64,000 bases of DNA from UBA2882 sp045542735 (GCA_045542735.1 JAZQLQ010000004.1:1-64000), one strand, 5' to 3'; counted from the stretch's first letter, positions 25,830-34,437 are shown. Notes: generated by a model from the letters alone, not told the origin. Program-made: numbers and translations.

Positions 25830-26654
25830 ATGAAGACAGCAGATGGATTAACAGCAGGGGTGGACTTTGAAAAGAAAAAAGGGATTACCGGAAGTACCTT
25901 AAAAATTATTGCAATTGTGGCAATGTTTATTGATCATTTTGCCGCCATTGTACTGGACCGGTATCTGTATGCATCAGGATTTTATGTGCAGAGCGGTAAC
26001 GGCATAGGGATTGATCCCAATGTACCAAACGGTATGCTGATTTATTGGATTGATATGGTTATGCGCTTAATTGGCCGTTTGGGATTTCCTATTTTCTGTT
26101 TTTTGATGATAGAAGGTTTTGGTTATACGAGAAGCAGATGGAAATATTTATTGAGACTCATAATATTTGCATTGATTTCGGAGATACCCTTTGATTTGGC
26201 TTTTAATATGGTTGGAGAGAGCTATCAAAATGTATTCTTCACGCTGGCAATCGGATTAGTAGTCATTTGGGGCATAGAGCTTGCCACAAACCGTATTGAG
26301 CAAAAGATTCATGGAAAAAGTCAGGATATTAGACAGGTGATAGTGGCAGTTGTTATTACTGCTATGGGGTGTTTACTTGCAGAAGCGCTCTATACAGACT
26401 ATGCCAGCACCGGTATTATAGCGATTGCTATTATGTATTGGTTAAAGAAGAATAACTCCAAGGTTGCTGCCATTGTTGGTGGTTGTGCCGTGTTAACCAT
26501 TGCCATGCCAATTGAGTTTACCGCCTTTGCAACTGTACCGTTAATTGCCAAATATAACGGACAAAGAGGATTAAAATTAAAATATGTTTTCTATCTGTTT
26601 TATCCTTTGCATATTTTGTTGTGGTATCTGGTTTGCCTTTGGATGGGCATTTAA
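25830..26654 (+). CDS. TraX family membrane protein
   Basis: A 274-residue protein with about eight transmembrane segments, starting GSTLKIIAIVAMFIDHFAAI, the hallmark of the TraX family (named for the F-plasmid pilin N-acetylase). Later segments include GRLGFPIFCFLMIEGFGYTRS and the C-terminal YVFYLFYPLHILLWYLV. Chromosomal TraX-like proteins are common in Firmicutes and are thought to be acyltransferases, with unknown targets. An AAGGAG site precedes the ATG. No conjugation genes lie nearby. Confidence 0.85.
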   Translation: MKTADGLTAGVDFEKKKGITGSTLKIIAIVAMFIDHFAAIVLDRYLYASGFYVQSGNGIGIDPNVPNGMLIYWIDMVMRLIGRLGFPIFCFLMIEGFGYTRSRWKYLLRLIIFALISEIPFDLAFNMVGESYQNVFFTLAIGLVVIWGIELATNRIEQKIHGKSQDIRQVIVAVVITAMGCLLAEALYTDYASTGIIAIAIMYWLKKNNSKVAAIVGGCAVLTIAMPIEFTAFATVPLIAKYNGQRGLKLKYVFYLFYPLHILLWYLVCLWMGI

Positions 26655-26729
26655 TTGAAATAAACGAAGTGTTATTGGCTTAATAGTATGTAAAGATGTT
26701 TTGTGTCCGGAGAGAAAGAAAGGAGCAAA

Positions 26730-27140
26730 ATGTCTAATCAATATGAAAAGCGGTGCGAGACGAAAATAGAAAAATCAGGCAACCGACGAAAATTAGGAGA
26801 AGTATATGAAAATCTTGCCTGTGATTTTTTGAAGCAAAAGGGCTTGCGCATTTTAGAGACTAATTTCCGTGTGCGTCAGGGTGAGATTGATATAGTAGCC
26901 CGTGATCGTGGGACTTTGGTTTTTGTAGAGGTAAAGTATCGAAAAAATAAAGCAAAAGGAATGCCTGAGGAGGCAGTCGATGTCCGAAAGCAGATGCAGA
27001 TATGTAAGGTGGCGATGTTTTATCTGGCATTTCATCATTTGCCGATGACAACTGCCTGCCGGTTTGATGTAGTTGCCATTTGTGATAAGGAAATCCGCTG
27101 GATTCCCAATGCATTTCCGTTTCGATGGGAAAGGAATTAA
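26730..27140 (+). CDS. YraN family (UPF0102) putative endonuclease
   Basis: A 136-residue protein with the UPF0102 core: RKLGEVYENLACDFLKQKGLRILETNFR, then GEIDIVARDRGTLVFVEVKYRK, a PD-(D/E)XK-like arrangement (Asp in EIDIVA, Glu-x-Lys in VEVKYR). YraN homologues are often encoded near rnhB, as here. The function is unproven. The ATG at 26730 has AAGGAG upstream; an in-frame GTG at 26703 is less likely. Confidence 0.92.
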   Translation: MSNQYEKRCETKIEKSGNRRKLGEVYENLACDFLKQKGLRILETNFRVRQGEIDIVARDRGTLVFVEVKYRKNKAKGMPEEAVDVRKQMQICKVAMFYLAFHHLPMTTACRFDVVAICDKEIRWIPNAFPFRWERN

Positions 27141-27143
27141 TCT

Positions 27144-28019
27144 ATGTATCCTGTAAAGAGAATTGAGGGAGTAAAATCGCGCATATCGCAAAACTCTGAC
27201 AAAATGGTAGAGTATTTGAGCTTTCCCGGTTTAGAAAAATTAGATGGTATCAAACACTTATTTAGTACCAGATTGGGCGGAGTCAGTGAAGGTATCTATA
27301 GTTCTATGAATTTAAGCTTTACCCGTGGTGACGATGAAGAAAAGGTGTTTGCCAATTTTGATAAAATCGGTGAGGTGCTGGGAGTAAAGAGAGAACAGTT
27401 TGTATTGTCCCATCAGACCCATACCGATCATATCCGGATTGTGACAAAAGAGGATGCCGGGGCCGGTCTGACAAAGCCATTACCTTATCAGGATGTGGAT
27501 GGTCTGATTACCAATGAAAGAGGTCTGGTGCTTTCTACCTTTTATGCAGATTGCGTACCGATATATCTGGTTGATCCTGTGAAACAAGTGATTGGATTGT
27601 GTCATTCCGGATGGAAGGGGACAGTTGCAGAAATCGGTAAAAAGACCGTTGATAAGATGTGTGAAACCTTTGGATGCAATCCCGGTGATATTCATGCAGC
27701 CATTGCGCCATCCATTTGCCAATCCTGTTATGAAGTTAGTGAAGATGTCATTGATGAAATAAAGAAAACATTTACTGTTGAAGCTTATGGTAAAGATTAT
27801 ACAGATGAACTTTTTTATGCAAAGCCAAACGGTAAATACCAATTAAATCTTTGGAGAGCCTGTGAATTGACTTTGTTAAGAGCAGGAGTACAACAGGAAT
27901 ATATTGAAGTGACGGATATCTGTACCTGTTGCAATCCCGAGTATTTGTTTTCCCACAGAGCGTCCCAGGGTAAGAGAGGAAACTTAGGGGCATTTTTGAT
28001 GCTGAGAGAAGAGTGCTAA
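27144..28019 (+). CDS. pgeF: Peptidoglycan editing factor PgeF (YfiH, laccase-domain protein)
   Basis: A 291-residue protein of the multicopper-oxidase-like YfiH/DUF152 family, which in E. coli removes misincorporated amino acids from UDP-MurNAc precursors and in other organisms acts on purine nucleosides. Family motifs are present: LSHQTHTD near residue 93, DVDGLITNERG near 117, FYADCVPIYLVDP near 132, CHSGWKGTV near 153, and the C-terminal CTCCNPEYLFSHR. A Zn/Cu site from His/Cys/His residues is therefore likely intact. It starts 3 nt after yraN. Confidence 0.93.
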   Translation: MYPVKRIEGVKSRISQNSDKMVEYLSFPGLEKLDGIKHLFSTRLGGVSEGIYSSMNLSFTRGDDEEKVFANFDKIGEVLGVKREQFVLSHQTHTDHIRIVTKEDAGAGLTKPLPYQDVDGLITNERGLVLSTFYADCVPIYLVDPVKQVIGLCHSGWKGTVAEIGKKTVDKMCETFGCNPGDIHAAIAPSICQSCYEVSEDVIDEIKKTFTVEAYGKDYTDELFYAKPNGKYQLNLWRACELTLLRAGVQQEYIEVTDICTCCNPEYLFSHRASQGKRGNLGAFLMLREEC

Positions 28020-28098
28020 AAGAGGATTAGGGGCGAAGGTTGTAGGAATAAATGAATTTCACAACTTAAGAACCGCATAACAATATTGTTTTATACGA

Positions 28099-28137
28099 TT
28101 TCTTCTAAAAACTTATTATGATGTTATTTATGTAGAA
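28099..28137 (-). repeat. Unit a of a four-copy intergenic repeat (inverted orientation)
   Basis: On the minus strand this reads TTCTACATA, 19 nt, TTTAGAAGAAA. It is the same pattern as units b-d, in the opposite orientation. Confidence 0.75.
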
Positions 28138-28161
28138 AAATAATATCTTAAAAAGAGTTAA

Positions 28162-28201
28162 TTCTACATAGTAGCTTGTTTTTAGTAGATTTAGAAGAAA
28201 A
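28162..28201 (+). repeat. Unit b of a four-copy intergenic repeat
   Basis: TTCTACATA (28162-28170), 19 nt, TTTAGAAGAAAA (28190-28201). The TTCTA and TAGAA inside the two blocks are inverted repeats of each other. Confidence 0.75.
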
Positions 28202-28256
28202 AGAGTGGAGTTATGCAAACCAAAAGCGGACTTTTAATAGGAAATGCTGGATTTTT

Positions 28257-28296
28257 TTCTACATATAACGCAAAAAAACAAATATTTAGAAGAAAA
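28257..28296 (+). repeat. Unit c of a four-copy intergenic repeat
   Basis: TTCTACATA (28257-28265), 19 nt, TTTAGAAGAAAA (28285-28296), preceded by a T run that extends the possible stem. Confidence 0.75.
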
Positions 28297-28317
28297 CGCA
28301 AGGAAAAGGCGAGTTTT

Positions 28318-28356
28318 TTCTACATAAATGGTCAGAAAAAGAATTTTAGAAGAAAA
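28318..28356 (+). repeat. Unit d of a four-copy intergenic repeat
   Basis: TTCTACATA (28318-28326), 18 nt, TTTAGAAGAAAA (28345-28356). It is followed closely by the terminator at 28363. Confidence 0.75.
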
Positions 28357-28362
28357 AACAAT

Positions 28363-28399
28363 AAAACCGTTCACATCAGCAAAAATGTGAACGGTTTTT
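28363..28399. terminator. Strong bidirectional terminator between pgeF and prs
   Basis: AAAACCGTTCACAT (28363-28376) pairs perfectly with ATGTGAACGGTTTT (28385-28398). It is T-rich on the right and A-rich on the left, so it can end transcripts from both strands. The stretch 28020-28362 before it holds the repeat units and no convincing gene. Confidence 0.9.
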
Positions 28400-28438
28400 G
28401 TATGAAATTATTTGCAAATTCATAAAACTATAGCAATT

Positions 28439-29626
28439 TTACAACTTTCCAAATTGTTTTGCATTGTACTCAGCAAGTACTTCCTGAATCTTGTGTGTAG
28501 GTGTCAGTACATTACCCATAGATAAGTCGTGATTCATGAAGTCGATAATACTTGCGGTAAATTTACTCATATCAGCTTTGACAAAATAAGGCTTTTCGTC
28601 AGCTTCCGGAGGAAGATAGGTTAAGTTGGTTACAACTACACGGTCGAAGTAGCCTTTTTCGTATGCATTATCGAAAGATTTGAATCCTTCAGTAAATAAA
28701 CCGAAAGTACAGCAGATAAATACGCGTTTGGCACCCATCTGTTTTAACTGTTTAGCGGTATCAATCATACTTCCGCCGGATGCGATCATATCGTCAATAA
28801 TGACAACGTCACGTCCTTCAATATTGTCACCAAGGAATTCATGGGCAACAATAGGGTTTTTACCGTTTACAATACGGGAGTAGTCGCGGCGCTTGTAGAA
28901 CATACCGGTATCTACACCCAATACGGATGAGAAGTATACGGCACGGTCCAATGCACCTTCATCCGGACTGATAACAGTCATGTGTTCTTTATCAATAATC
29001 AAGTCATCCTCATATTGAAGCAAGGAACGGATAAACTGATAAGGTGGTGTAAAGTTATCAAAACCACAAAGAGGGGTAGCATTTGCTACACGGGGATCGT
29101 GTGCATCAAAAGTGATAAAGTTTTTAACACCCATCTGGCTTAATTCTTTTAATGCATAAGCACAGTCTAAGGACTCACGACCGGAGCGTCTGTGCTGGCG
29201 TCCTTCATATAAGAAGGGCATGATGACGTTGATACGATGTGCTTTACCGTTACAAGCAGCAATCAGACGTTTTAAATCCTGATAATGGTCATCGGGAGAC
29301 ATATGGTTTTCAAAGCCGGTTACCTTGTAGGTCAGGCTATGATTACACACATCTACCATGATAAATAAATCTTTACCACGGACTGATTCGTTTAAAACTG
29401 CTTTTCCTTCGCCGGAACCAAATCTGGGACAAACAGCATCCACAAGATAGTTGTCTTCGGAGTATCCCTGGAAAGCAGGATCATTCTTTAAATTGTTGTT
29501 TACATTGGCGCGGAAGTCCACCAGATAATCATTTACCTGTCTGGCAAAATCAATGCAGCTTTCGGTTGCAATGATTTTTAGGGGAGCTACCGGCATTGCG
29601 TTTTCAAGTACTGATAAATTGGGCAT
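28439..29626 (-). CDS. prs: Ribose-phosphate pyrophosphokinase, long divergent form
   Basis: A 395-residue PRPP synthetase, making PRPP from ribose-5-phosphate and ATP for nucleotide, histidine and tryptophan synthesis. The PRPP-binding loop VVIIDDMIASGGSMID lies near residue 270. The family's flexible-loop and adenine-site region is divergent: PFLYEGRQHRRSGRESLD replaces the usual ARQDRK segment. It is about 80 residues longer than the classical enzyme. The start at 29626 is chosen because GGAGG lies 5 nt upstream; an in-frame ATG at 29662 precedes that site. A promoter lies at 29684-29712. Confidence 0.9.
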   Translation of the reverse strand: MPNLSVLENAMPVAPLKIIATESCIDFARQVNDYLVDFRANVNNNLKNDPAFQGYSEDNYLVDAVCPRFGSGEGKAVLNESVRGKDLFIMVDVCNHSLTYKVTGFENHMSPDDHYQDLKRLIAACNGKAHRINVIMPFLYEGRQHRRSGRESLDCAYALKELSQMGVKNFITFDAHDPRVANATPLCGFDNFTPPYQFIRSLLQYEDDLIIDKEHMTVISPDEGALDRAVYFSSVLGVDTGMFYKRRDYSRIVNGKNPIVAHEFLGDNIEGRDVVIIDDMIASGGSMIDTAKQLKQMGAKRVFICCTFGLFTEGFKSFDNAYEKGYFDRVVVTNLTYLPPEADEKPYFVKADMSKFTASIIDFMNHDLSMGNVLTPTHKIQEVLAEYNAKQFGKL

Positions 29627-29683
29627 TTCATCCTCCGTATCTGCCGTGAAAAACATAGGCATAGATAAATTTCTTACTCACTT

Positions 29684-29712
29684 AATTTATCATTCTGCTA
29701 GTGACACGTCAA
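29684..29712 (-). promoter_or_regulatory. Promoter for prs
   Basis: On the minus strand, TTGACG (29712-29707) and TAAATT (29689-29684) are 17 nt apart, with an extended -10 TG. It shares its -35 region with the divergent promoter at 29701. Confidence 0.65.
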
Positions 29713-29729
29713 GGAATTTCTAGTAGAAT
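29701..29729 (+). promoter_or_regulatory. Promoter for the DUF512-der operon
   Basis: GTGACA (29701-29706) and TAGAAT (29724-29729) are 17 nt apart. The -35 boxes of this and the prs promoter abut within GTGACACGTCAA. Confidence 0.5.
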
Positions 29730-29749
29730 GGGAAAGAAGGAGTACAGAT

Positions 29750-31087
29750 ATGAAAAAGGCAGAGCATATTATTAAATCAGTAGAGCCCGGCAGCATTGCA
29801 GAAGAGTTGGAGATGGAACCGGGAGATGTATTATTGCAGATTAATGGAGAAGAGATTGAGGATATTTTTGATTATCAATTTATGATCCAAGACGAATATA
29901 TTGAAGTGTTGATCAAGAAAGCAGACGGGGAAGAGTGGCTGTTGGAGATTGATAAAGAGGAGCAGGAAGATTTGGGCATTGAGTTTGAAAACGGCTTGAT
30001 GGATGAATATCGTTCCTGTCACAACAAATGTATTTTTTGTTTTATCGACCAGATGCCCAAGGGCATGAGGGATACCTTGTATTTTAAGGATGACGATTCC
30101 AGACTTTCCTTTTTACAAGGAAACTATGTGACATTGACCAATATGTCAGAACATGATGTGAATCGTATTATCCGTTATCATTTGGAGCCCATCAATATTT
30201 CCTTTCAGACCATGAATCCGGAGCTTCGTTGCAAAATGTTAAATAACCGTTTTGCCGGGGATGCTTTAAAAAAGGTGGATGCTTTTTATGAAGCAGGGAT
30301 TGCCATGAACGGTCAAATTGTATTGTGTAAGGGTATCAACGATGGCGAAGAATTGGAGTTTAGCATCAAGGAACTGACCAAGTATCATCCCTATTTAGAA
30401 AGCGTATCGGTGGTTCCGGTGGGCTTGTCCAAGTATCGTGAAGGTTTGTATCCTTTGGAACCCTTTGACAAGGAAGATGCCAAGAATGTCCTCGCTATAA
30501 TCCATAAATGGCAGGATTATATGTATGAGAATCACGGAACACATTTCATCCATGCCAGTGATGAATGGTATCTCTTGGCTGATGAGCCTTTGCCACAGGA
30601 AGAGACCTATGACGGTTATCTGCAGTTGGAAAACGGTGTGGGTATGCTTACCTTATTAAAGGATGAATTTCAGGAAGCTTTGACAGAAGCTGTATCAGAG
30701 CATAAATATCGTACAGATAAAAAAGAAAAAATTACATTGGTCACAGGCCGTCTGGCACATCCTACCATACAGGAATTGGCAAAGCAGGTGATGAATGCAT
30801 ATCCCTCTATGGAGATTGAAGTAGTTGCCATTACCAATGAATTTTTTGGTGAAATGATTACCGTATCCGGTCTTTTGACAGGACAGGATATTATCAGTCA
30901 GTTAAAAGGGAGAGACTTGGGAAGCCGAGTTCTCTTACCACAGAATGTACTTCGAAGCGGAGAAAACTACTTTTTAGATGATATTACAATCCCTCAATTG
31001 GAAGAAACTTTACAAGTCAAGGCAGATATTGTAAAATCAAGCGGGCAGGATTTTGTCCATGCCATTTTAAAAGAACAGGAGAACTAA
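29750..31087 (+). CDS. DUF512 family radical SAM-like iron-sulfur protein with PDZ domain
   Basis: A 445-residue protein. Residues 5-65 look like a PDZ domain (IIKSVEPGSIAEELEMEPGDVLLQING). A radical SAM-like cluster motif follows: CHNKCIFCFIDQMPKGMRDTLYFKDDDSRLSF (Cys near residues 87, 91 and 94). The C-terminal about 200 residues are the DUF512 domain (TGRLAHPTIQELAK, VLLPQNVLRSGENYFLDD). The biochemical role is unknown. It is commonly found next to der, and here ends exactly one codon before it, so the two are probably translationally coupled. Confidence 0.92.
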   Translation: MKKAEHIIKSVEPGSIAEELEMEPGDVLLQINGEEIEDIFDYQFMIQDEYIEVLIKKADGEEWLLEIDKEEQEDLGIEFENGLMDEYRSCHNKCIFCFIDQMPKGMRDTLYFKDDDSRLSFLQGNYVTLTNMSEHDVNRIIRYHLEPINISFQTMNPELRCKMLNNRFAGDALKKVDAFYEAGIAMNGQIVLCKGINDGEELEFSIKELTKYHPYLESVSVVPVGLSKYREGLYPLEPFDKEDAKNVLAIIHKWQDYMYENHGTHFIHASDEWYLLADEPLPQEETYDGYLQLENGVGMLTLLKDEFQEALTEAVSEHKYRTDKKEKITLVTGRLAHPTIQELAKQVMNAYPSMEIEVVAITNEFFGEMITVSGLLTGQDIISQLKGRDLGSRVLLPQNVLRSGENYFLDDITIPQLEETLQVKADIVKSSGQDFVHAILKEQEN

Positions 31088-32425
31088 ATGAGCGCGAGAA
31101 AAGGAAAACCCATTGTAGCGGTAGTGGGTAGACCCAATGTGGGAAAGTCTACCTTATTTAACGCATTGGCGGGTTCAATGATTTCAATCGTAAAAGACAC
31201 ACCGGGTATTACACGAGACCGTATTTATGCGGATGTATCCTGGTTAAATTATAACTTTACCTTAATTGATACCGGTGGTATTGAGCCGGAATCCAAGGAC
31301 ATCATTTTATCCCAGATGAGAGAGCAGGCACAGATTGCCATTGATACGGCAGATGTGATTCTCTTTATGGTAGATGTAAAGCAGGGACTGGTAGATGCGG
31401 ATGCAAAAGTGGCAGATATGTTGCGTCGCTCCCATAAACCGGTTGTTTTGGTTGTAAACAAAGTGGACAGCTTTGAGAAAATGATGGCGGATGTCTATGA
31501 ATTTTACAATCTGGGTATCGGTGATCCTCATGCGATTTCCGCAGCAAACCGTATGGGAATCGGTGACCTCTTGGATGAGGTTGTGGCATTGTTCCCCGAA
31601 GGAAGCGCAGATGAGGAAGAGGATGAGAGACCCAAGGTTGCCATCGTCGGAAAGCCAAACGTAGGTAAAAGTTCTATTATCAATAAGTTGGTAGGCGAGA
31701 ACCGCTTGATTGTATCAGATATTGCAGGTACAACCCGTGATGCGGTAGATACACCTGTGAAGTATAACGGCAAAGAATATGTCTTTATTGATACGGCAGG
31801 TCTTCGTCGTAAAAATAAAATCAAAGAAGAACTGGAACGTTACATGATCGTGCGTACAGTCAGTGCCGTAGAGCGTGCAGATGTAGTTGTATTGGTTATT
31901 GATGCAGTAGAAGGTGTCACCGAGCAGGATGCCAAGATTGCAGGTATTGCCCATGAAAAAGGCAAGGGTATGATTATTGCGGTTAATAAATGGGATGCTA
32001 TCGAAAAAGATGACAAAACCATTTATCGCTTTACAGAGAAAGTGCGCAATACACTTTCCTTTATGCCCTATGCGGAATTGATGTTTATCTCTGCAAAAAC
32101 AGGCCAGAGATTGAATAAACTGTATGAGACGGTAGATATGGTCATTGAAAATCACTCCTTGCGTGTAGCAACGGGTGTATTAAATGAGATTATGACAGAA
32201 GCAGTTGCCTTGCAGCAGCCTCCTTCAGATAAAGGTAAACGTCTGAGACTTTACTATATTACACAGGTGTCGGTAAAGCCGCCTACCTTTGTTATCTTTG
32301 TCAATGACAAAGAATTGATGCATTTCTCATACCAGAGATATATTGAGAATAAGATCCGTGAGTCCTTTGGCTTCAAAGGAACACCGCTTCACTTTATTAT
32401 CAGAGAGCGTAAGGATAAAGAATAA
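31088..32425 (+). CDS. der: Ribosome biogenesis GTPase Der (EngA)
   Basis: A 445-residue protein with two consecutive GTPase domains and a C-terminal KH-like domain, needed for 50S assembly. G1 motifs are GRPNVGKST near residue 14 and GKPNVGKSS near 185. G3 DTGG and DTAG, and G4 NKVD and NKWD, are all intact. The C-terminal KH-like part contains PPTFVIFVNDKELMHFSYQRYIENKIRE. It follows the DUF512 gene without a gap and precedes plsY. Confidence 0.98.
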   Translation: MSARKGKPIVAVVGRPNVGKSTLFNALAGSMISIVKDTPGITRDRIYADVSWLNYNFTLIDTGGIEPESKDIILSQMREQAQIAIDTADVILFMVDVKQGLVDADAKVADMLRRSHKPVVLVVNKVDSFEKMMADVYEFYNLGIGDPHAISAANRMGIGDLLDEVVALFPEGSADEEEDERPKVAIVGKPNVGKSSIINKLVGENRLIVSDIAGTTRDAVDTPVKYNGKEYVFIDTAGLRRKNKIKEELERYMIVRTVSAVERADVVVLVIDAVEGVTEQDAKIAGIAHEKGKGMIIAVNKWDAIEKDDKTIYRFTEKVRNTLSFMPYAELMFISAKTGQRLNKLYETVDMVIENHSLRVATGVLNEIMTEAVALQQPPSDKGKRLRLYYITQVSVKPPTFVIFVNDKELMHFSYQRYIENKIRESFGFKGTPLHFIIRERKDKE

Positions 32426-32440
32426 GGGAGATAATTTAAA

Positions 32441-33091
32441 ATGATTCGTATTGTTTGTTTGATTATCGGATACGTGTTTGGTCTGTTCCAGACCGCATTT
32501 ATTTATGGCAAATTGCATGGAATTGATATCAGAGAAAAAGGAAGCGGAAATGCGGGAACCACCAATGCACTCCGTGTACTGGGCAAAAAGGCCGGTATCA
32601 TCGTTTTCTTGGGTGATGCTCTAAAAGCAGTATTTGCTATGCTTCTGGTTCACCTGGTATTTGGCCCTCAATATGAAGGAATGGAAGCTTTGCTTCGTAT
32701 CTATGCAGGTGCAGGTGTGGTACTTGGACATAACTTCCCTTTTTATATGGGATTTCGTGGTGGAAAAGGTATTGCAGCCACAGGCGGTATCAGCCTTGGT
32801 ATGGCATGGCAGTGTATGATTGCCGTTGCAGTGACCTTCTTTTCCATTTTCTTTGCCACACACTATGTGTCCCTTGGATCGTTGTGTATGTATGTGGTAT
32901 TTGTCATTTGTCTTGTAGTAATGGGACAGATGGGATGCTTTGCAATGCCGCAACCTTGCTTAACCGAAATGTACATAATCGCGGTTTTGTTGATGATTAT
33001 GGCATTTGTCAGACATAGAGGTAATTTGGACCGCCTGGTTCATGGAAATGAAAGAAAAACTTACCTTACAAAGAAGAACAAGGAGGACTAA
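32441..33091 (+). CDS. plsY: Acyl-phosphate glycerol-3-phosphate acyltransferase PlsY
   Basis: A 216-residue, multi-pass membrane enzyme that makes lysophosphatidic acid from acyl-phosphate, the first step of phospholipid synthesis. The three PlsY loops are present: GSGNAGTTNALR near residue 36, GHNFPFYMGFRGGKGIA near 97, and a C-terminal RHRGNLDRLVHGNERKT. A cytosolic tail of about 15 residues follows. gpsA, which supplies its glycerol-3-phosphate substrate, starts 3 nt after its stop. Confidence 0.95.
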   Translation: MIRIVCLIIGYVFGLFQTAFIYGKLHGIDIREKGSGNAGTTNALRVLGKKAGIIVFLGDALKAVFAMLLVHLVFGPQYEGMEALLRIYAGAGVVLGHNFPFYMGFRGGKGIAATGGISLGMAWQCMIAVAVTFFSIFFATHYVSLGSLCMYVVFVICLVVMGQMGCFAMPQPCLTEMYIIAVLLMIMAFVRHRGNLDRLVHGNERKTYLTKKNKED

Positions 33092-33094
33092 AAC

Positions 33095-34117
33095 ATGGCA
33101 GATTATAGTGTAATCGGTGCAGGTAGCTGGGGAATTGCCCTTGCCCGTGTACTGGCTAAAAACGGACACAATGTCACTGTGTGGTCGATTATAGAAGATG
33201 AAATTAAAATGTTGCAGGAAAACAGAGAGCATTTGACCAAGCTTCCCGGGGTCAAGCTTCCTGAAAACATGGATTTTACTACAGATTTGAAAACTGCTAT
33301 TGAAGGAAAAGATATGATGGTACTGGCAGTGCCTTCTCCTTTCACCAGAAGTACATCCAAATCCATGGCACCTTTCGTAAAAGAAGGTCAGTTGATTGTC
33401 AATGTGGCAAAAGGTATTGAAGATAAAACATTCATGACCTTGACAGATATTATTGAAGAAGAGATTCCACAGGCAAATGTAGCCGTTCTTTCCGGCCCTT
33501 CCCATGCAGAAGAAGTTGGTAAGGAAATGGTAACAACATTAGTAGCCGGTGCTAAGACACAACAAATTGCTGAGTATATCCAGAATGCTTTTATGTGTGA
33601 TTTTATCCGTGTCTATACAAGTCCGGATGTACTTGGTATTGAGCTTGGCGGCGCACTGAAAAACGTAGTGGCACTTGCAGCAGGTATTGCAGACGGATTG
33701 GGATGCGGTGATAATGCCAAAGCAGCACTGATTACCAGAGGTATTGCTGAGATTGCCAGACTTGGTGTGGCAATGGGAGGCAAGATTGAGTCCTTTACAG
33801 GTCTTACCGGTATTGGTGATTTGATTGTAACCTGTTCATCCCAGCATTCCCGTAACCGTAGAGCCGGACAGCTCATTGGTCAGGGCTATACATACGAGCA
33901 GGCAATGGATGAAGTAAAGATGGTAGTAGAAGGTGTGTATTCTGCCAAGGCTGCCGCAGGACTTGCTGAGAAATACAACATCTCCATGCCCATTGTCAAA
34001 GAAGTGAATGACATCTTATTTGACGGACAACCTGCGAAAGTAGCAGTCACAGATTTGATGTTCCGTGATAAGACGGTAGAAGCAAGTTCGTTAACTTGGG
34101 AAGAGAAAAGTTTATAG
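33095..34117 (+). CDS. gpsA: NAD(P)H-dependent glycerol-3-phosphate dehydrogenase
   Basis: A 340-residue cytosolic enzyme that reduces dihydroxyacetone phosphate to glycerol-3-phosphate. The N-terminal Rossmann fold has GAGSWGIALARVLAKNGH. The middle has LSGPSHAEEV near residue 133, the substrate-binding ELGGALKNVVALAAGIADGLG near 186, and the C-terminal TGIGDLIVTCSSQHSRNR near 240. It completes a phospholipid-precursor pair with plsY and is followed by a strong terminator. Confidence 0.97.
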   Translation: MADYSVIGAGSWGIALARVLAKNGHNVTVWSIIEDEIKMLQENREHLTKLPGVKLPENMDFTTDLKTAIEGKDMMVLAVPSPFTRSTSKSMAPFVKEGQLIVNVAKGIEDKTFMTLTDIIEEEIPQANVAVLSGPSHAEEVGKEMVTTLVAGAKTQQIAEYIQNAFMCDFIRVYTSPDVLGIELGGALKNVVALAAGIADGLGCGDNAKAALITRGIAEIARLGVAMGGKIESFTGLTGIGDLIVTCSSQHSRNRRAGQLIGQGYTYEQAMDEVKMVVEGVYSAKAAAGLAEKYNISMPIVKEVNDILFDGQPAKVAVTDLMFRDKTVEASSLTWEEKSL

Positions 34118-34135
34118 AAAGAATGAAACAATTAT

Positions 34136-34182
34136 AAAAAAGTCTGTACAAAGATGATGTTTAACGATGTACAGACTTTTTT
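34136..34182 (+). terminator. Terminator after gpsA
   Basis: AAAAAGTCTGTACA pairs with TGTACAGACTTTTT across a loop of about 17 nt, followed by Ts. Confidence 0.88.
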
Positions 34183-34211
34183 GTTTTATACTGCTAAGTG
34201 ATAAGATGTTA

Positions 34212-34240
34212 TTGACAAAACGATAACTCGGTGCTAATAT
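34212..34240 (+). promoter_or_regulatory. Promoter for the rpn gene, with a long structured leader
   Basis: TTGACA (34212-34217) and TAATAT (34235-34240) are 17 nt apart, with an extended -10 TGC. The leader of about 190 nt before the gene contains CAGGAG (34355-34360) pairing with CTCCTG (34414-34419), and an inner GAAAG/CTTTC hairpin. No known riboswitch was recognised. The stretch 34183-34437 holds no other gene. Confidence 0.6.
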
Positions 34241-34437
34241 CATATCAAAGCATATATTTCTAATTTTCTTAGGCACACAAGTGCTTCTTATTTCTTAGCC
34301 ATTAGGCATCTTAGAATTCATGCTTTTAAATTCAAATCAAACACAATTTAAGAGCAGGAGTTTATAGATAGCGGCGAGAAAGTTGGTTCTTTCAGATTGC
34401 CATTATGTTAGTGCTCCTGTGGAAAGGGGTAAACTAT

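Noticed and set aside
28099..28356. CRISPR-like array in the same place
   Set aside because: Conserved blocks flank variable 18-19 nt, but distances between units vary (24, 55, 21 bp), one unit is inverted and no cas gene is near.
28213..28425. Plus-strand ORF of 70 codons between pgeF and prs
   Set aside because: It reads across repeat units c and d and into the terminator. Its FFSTYNAKKQIFRRKR/FFYINGQKKNFRRK echo is the DNA repeat itself. No ribosome binding site fits.
34247..34437. Known riboswitch in the rpn leader
   Set aside because: There are pairable segments (CAGGAG/CTCCTG, GAAAG/CTTTC), but none of the conserved cores I know is present.
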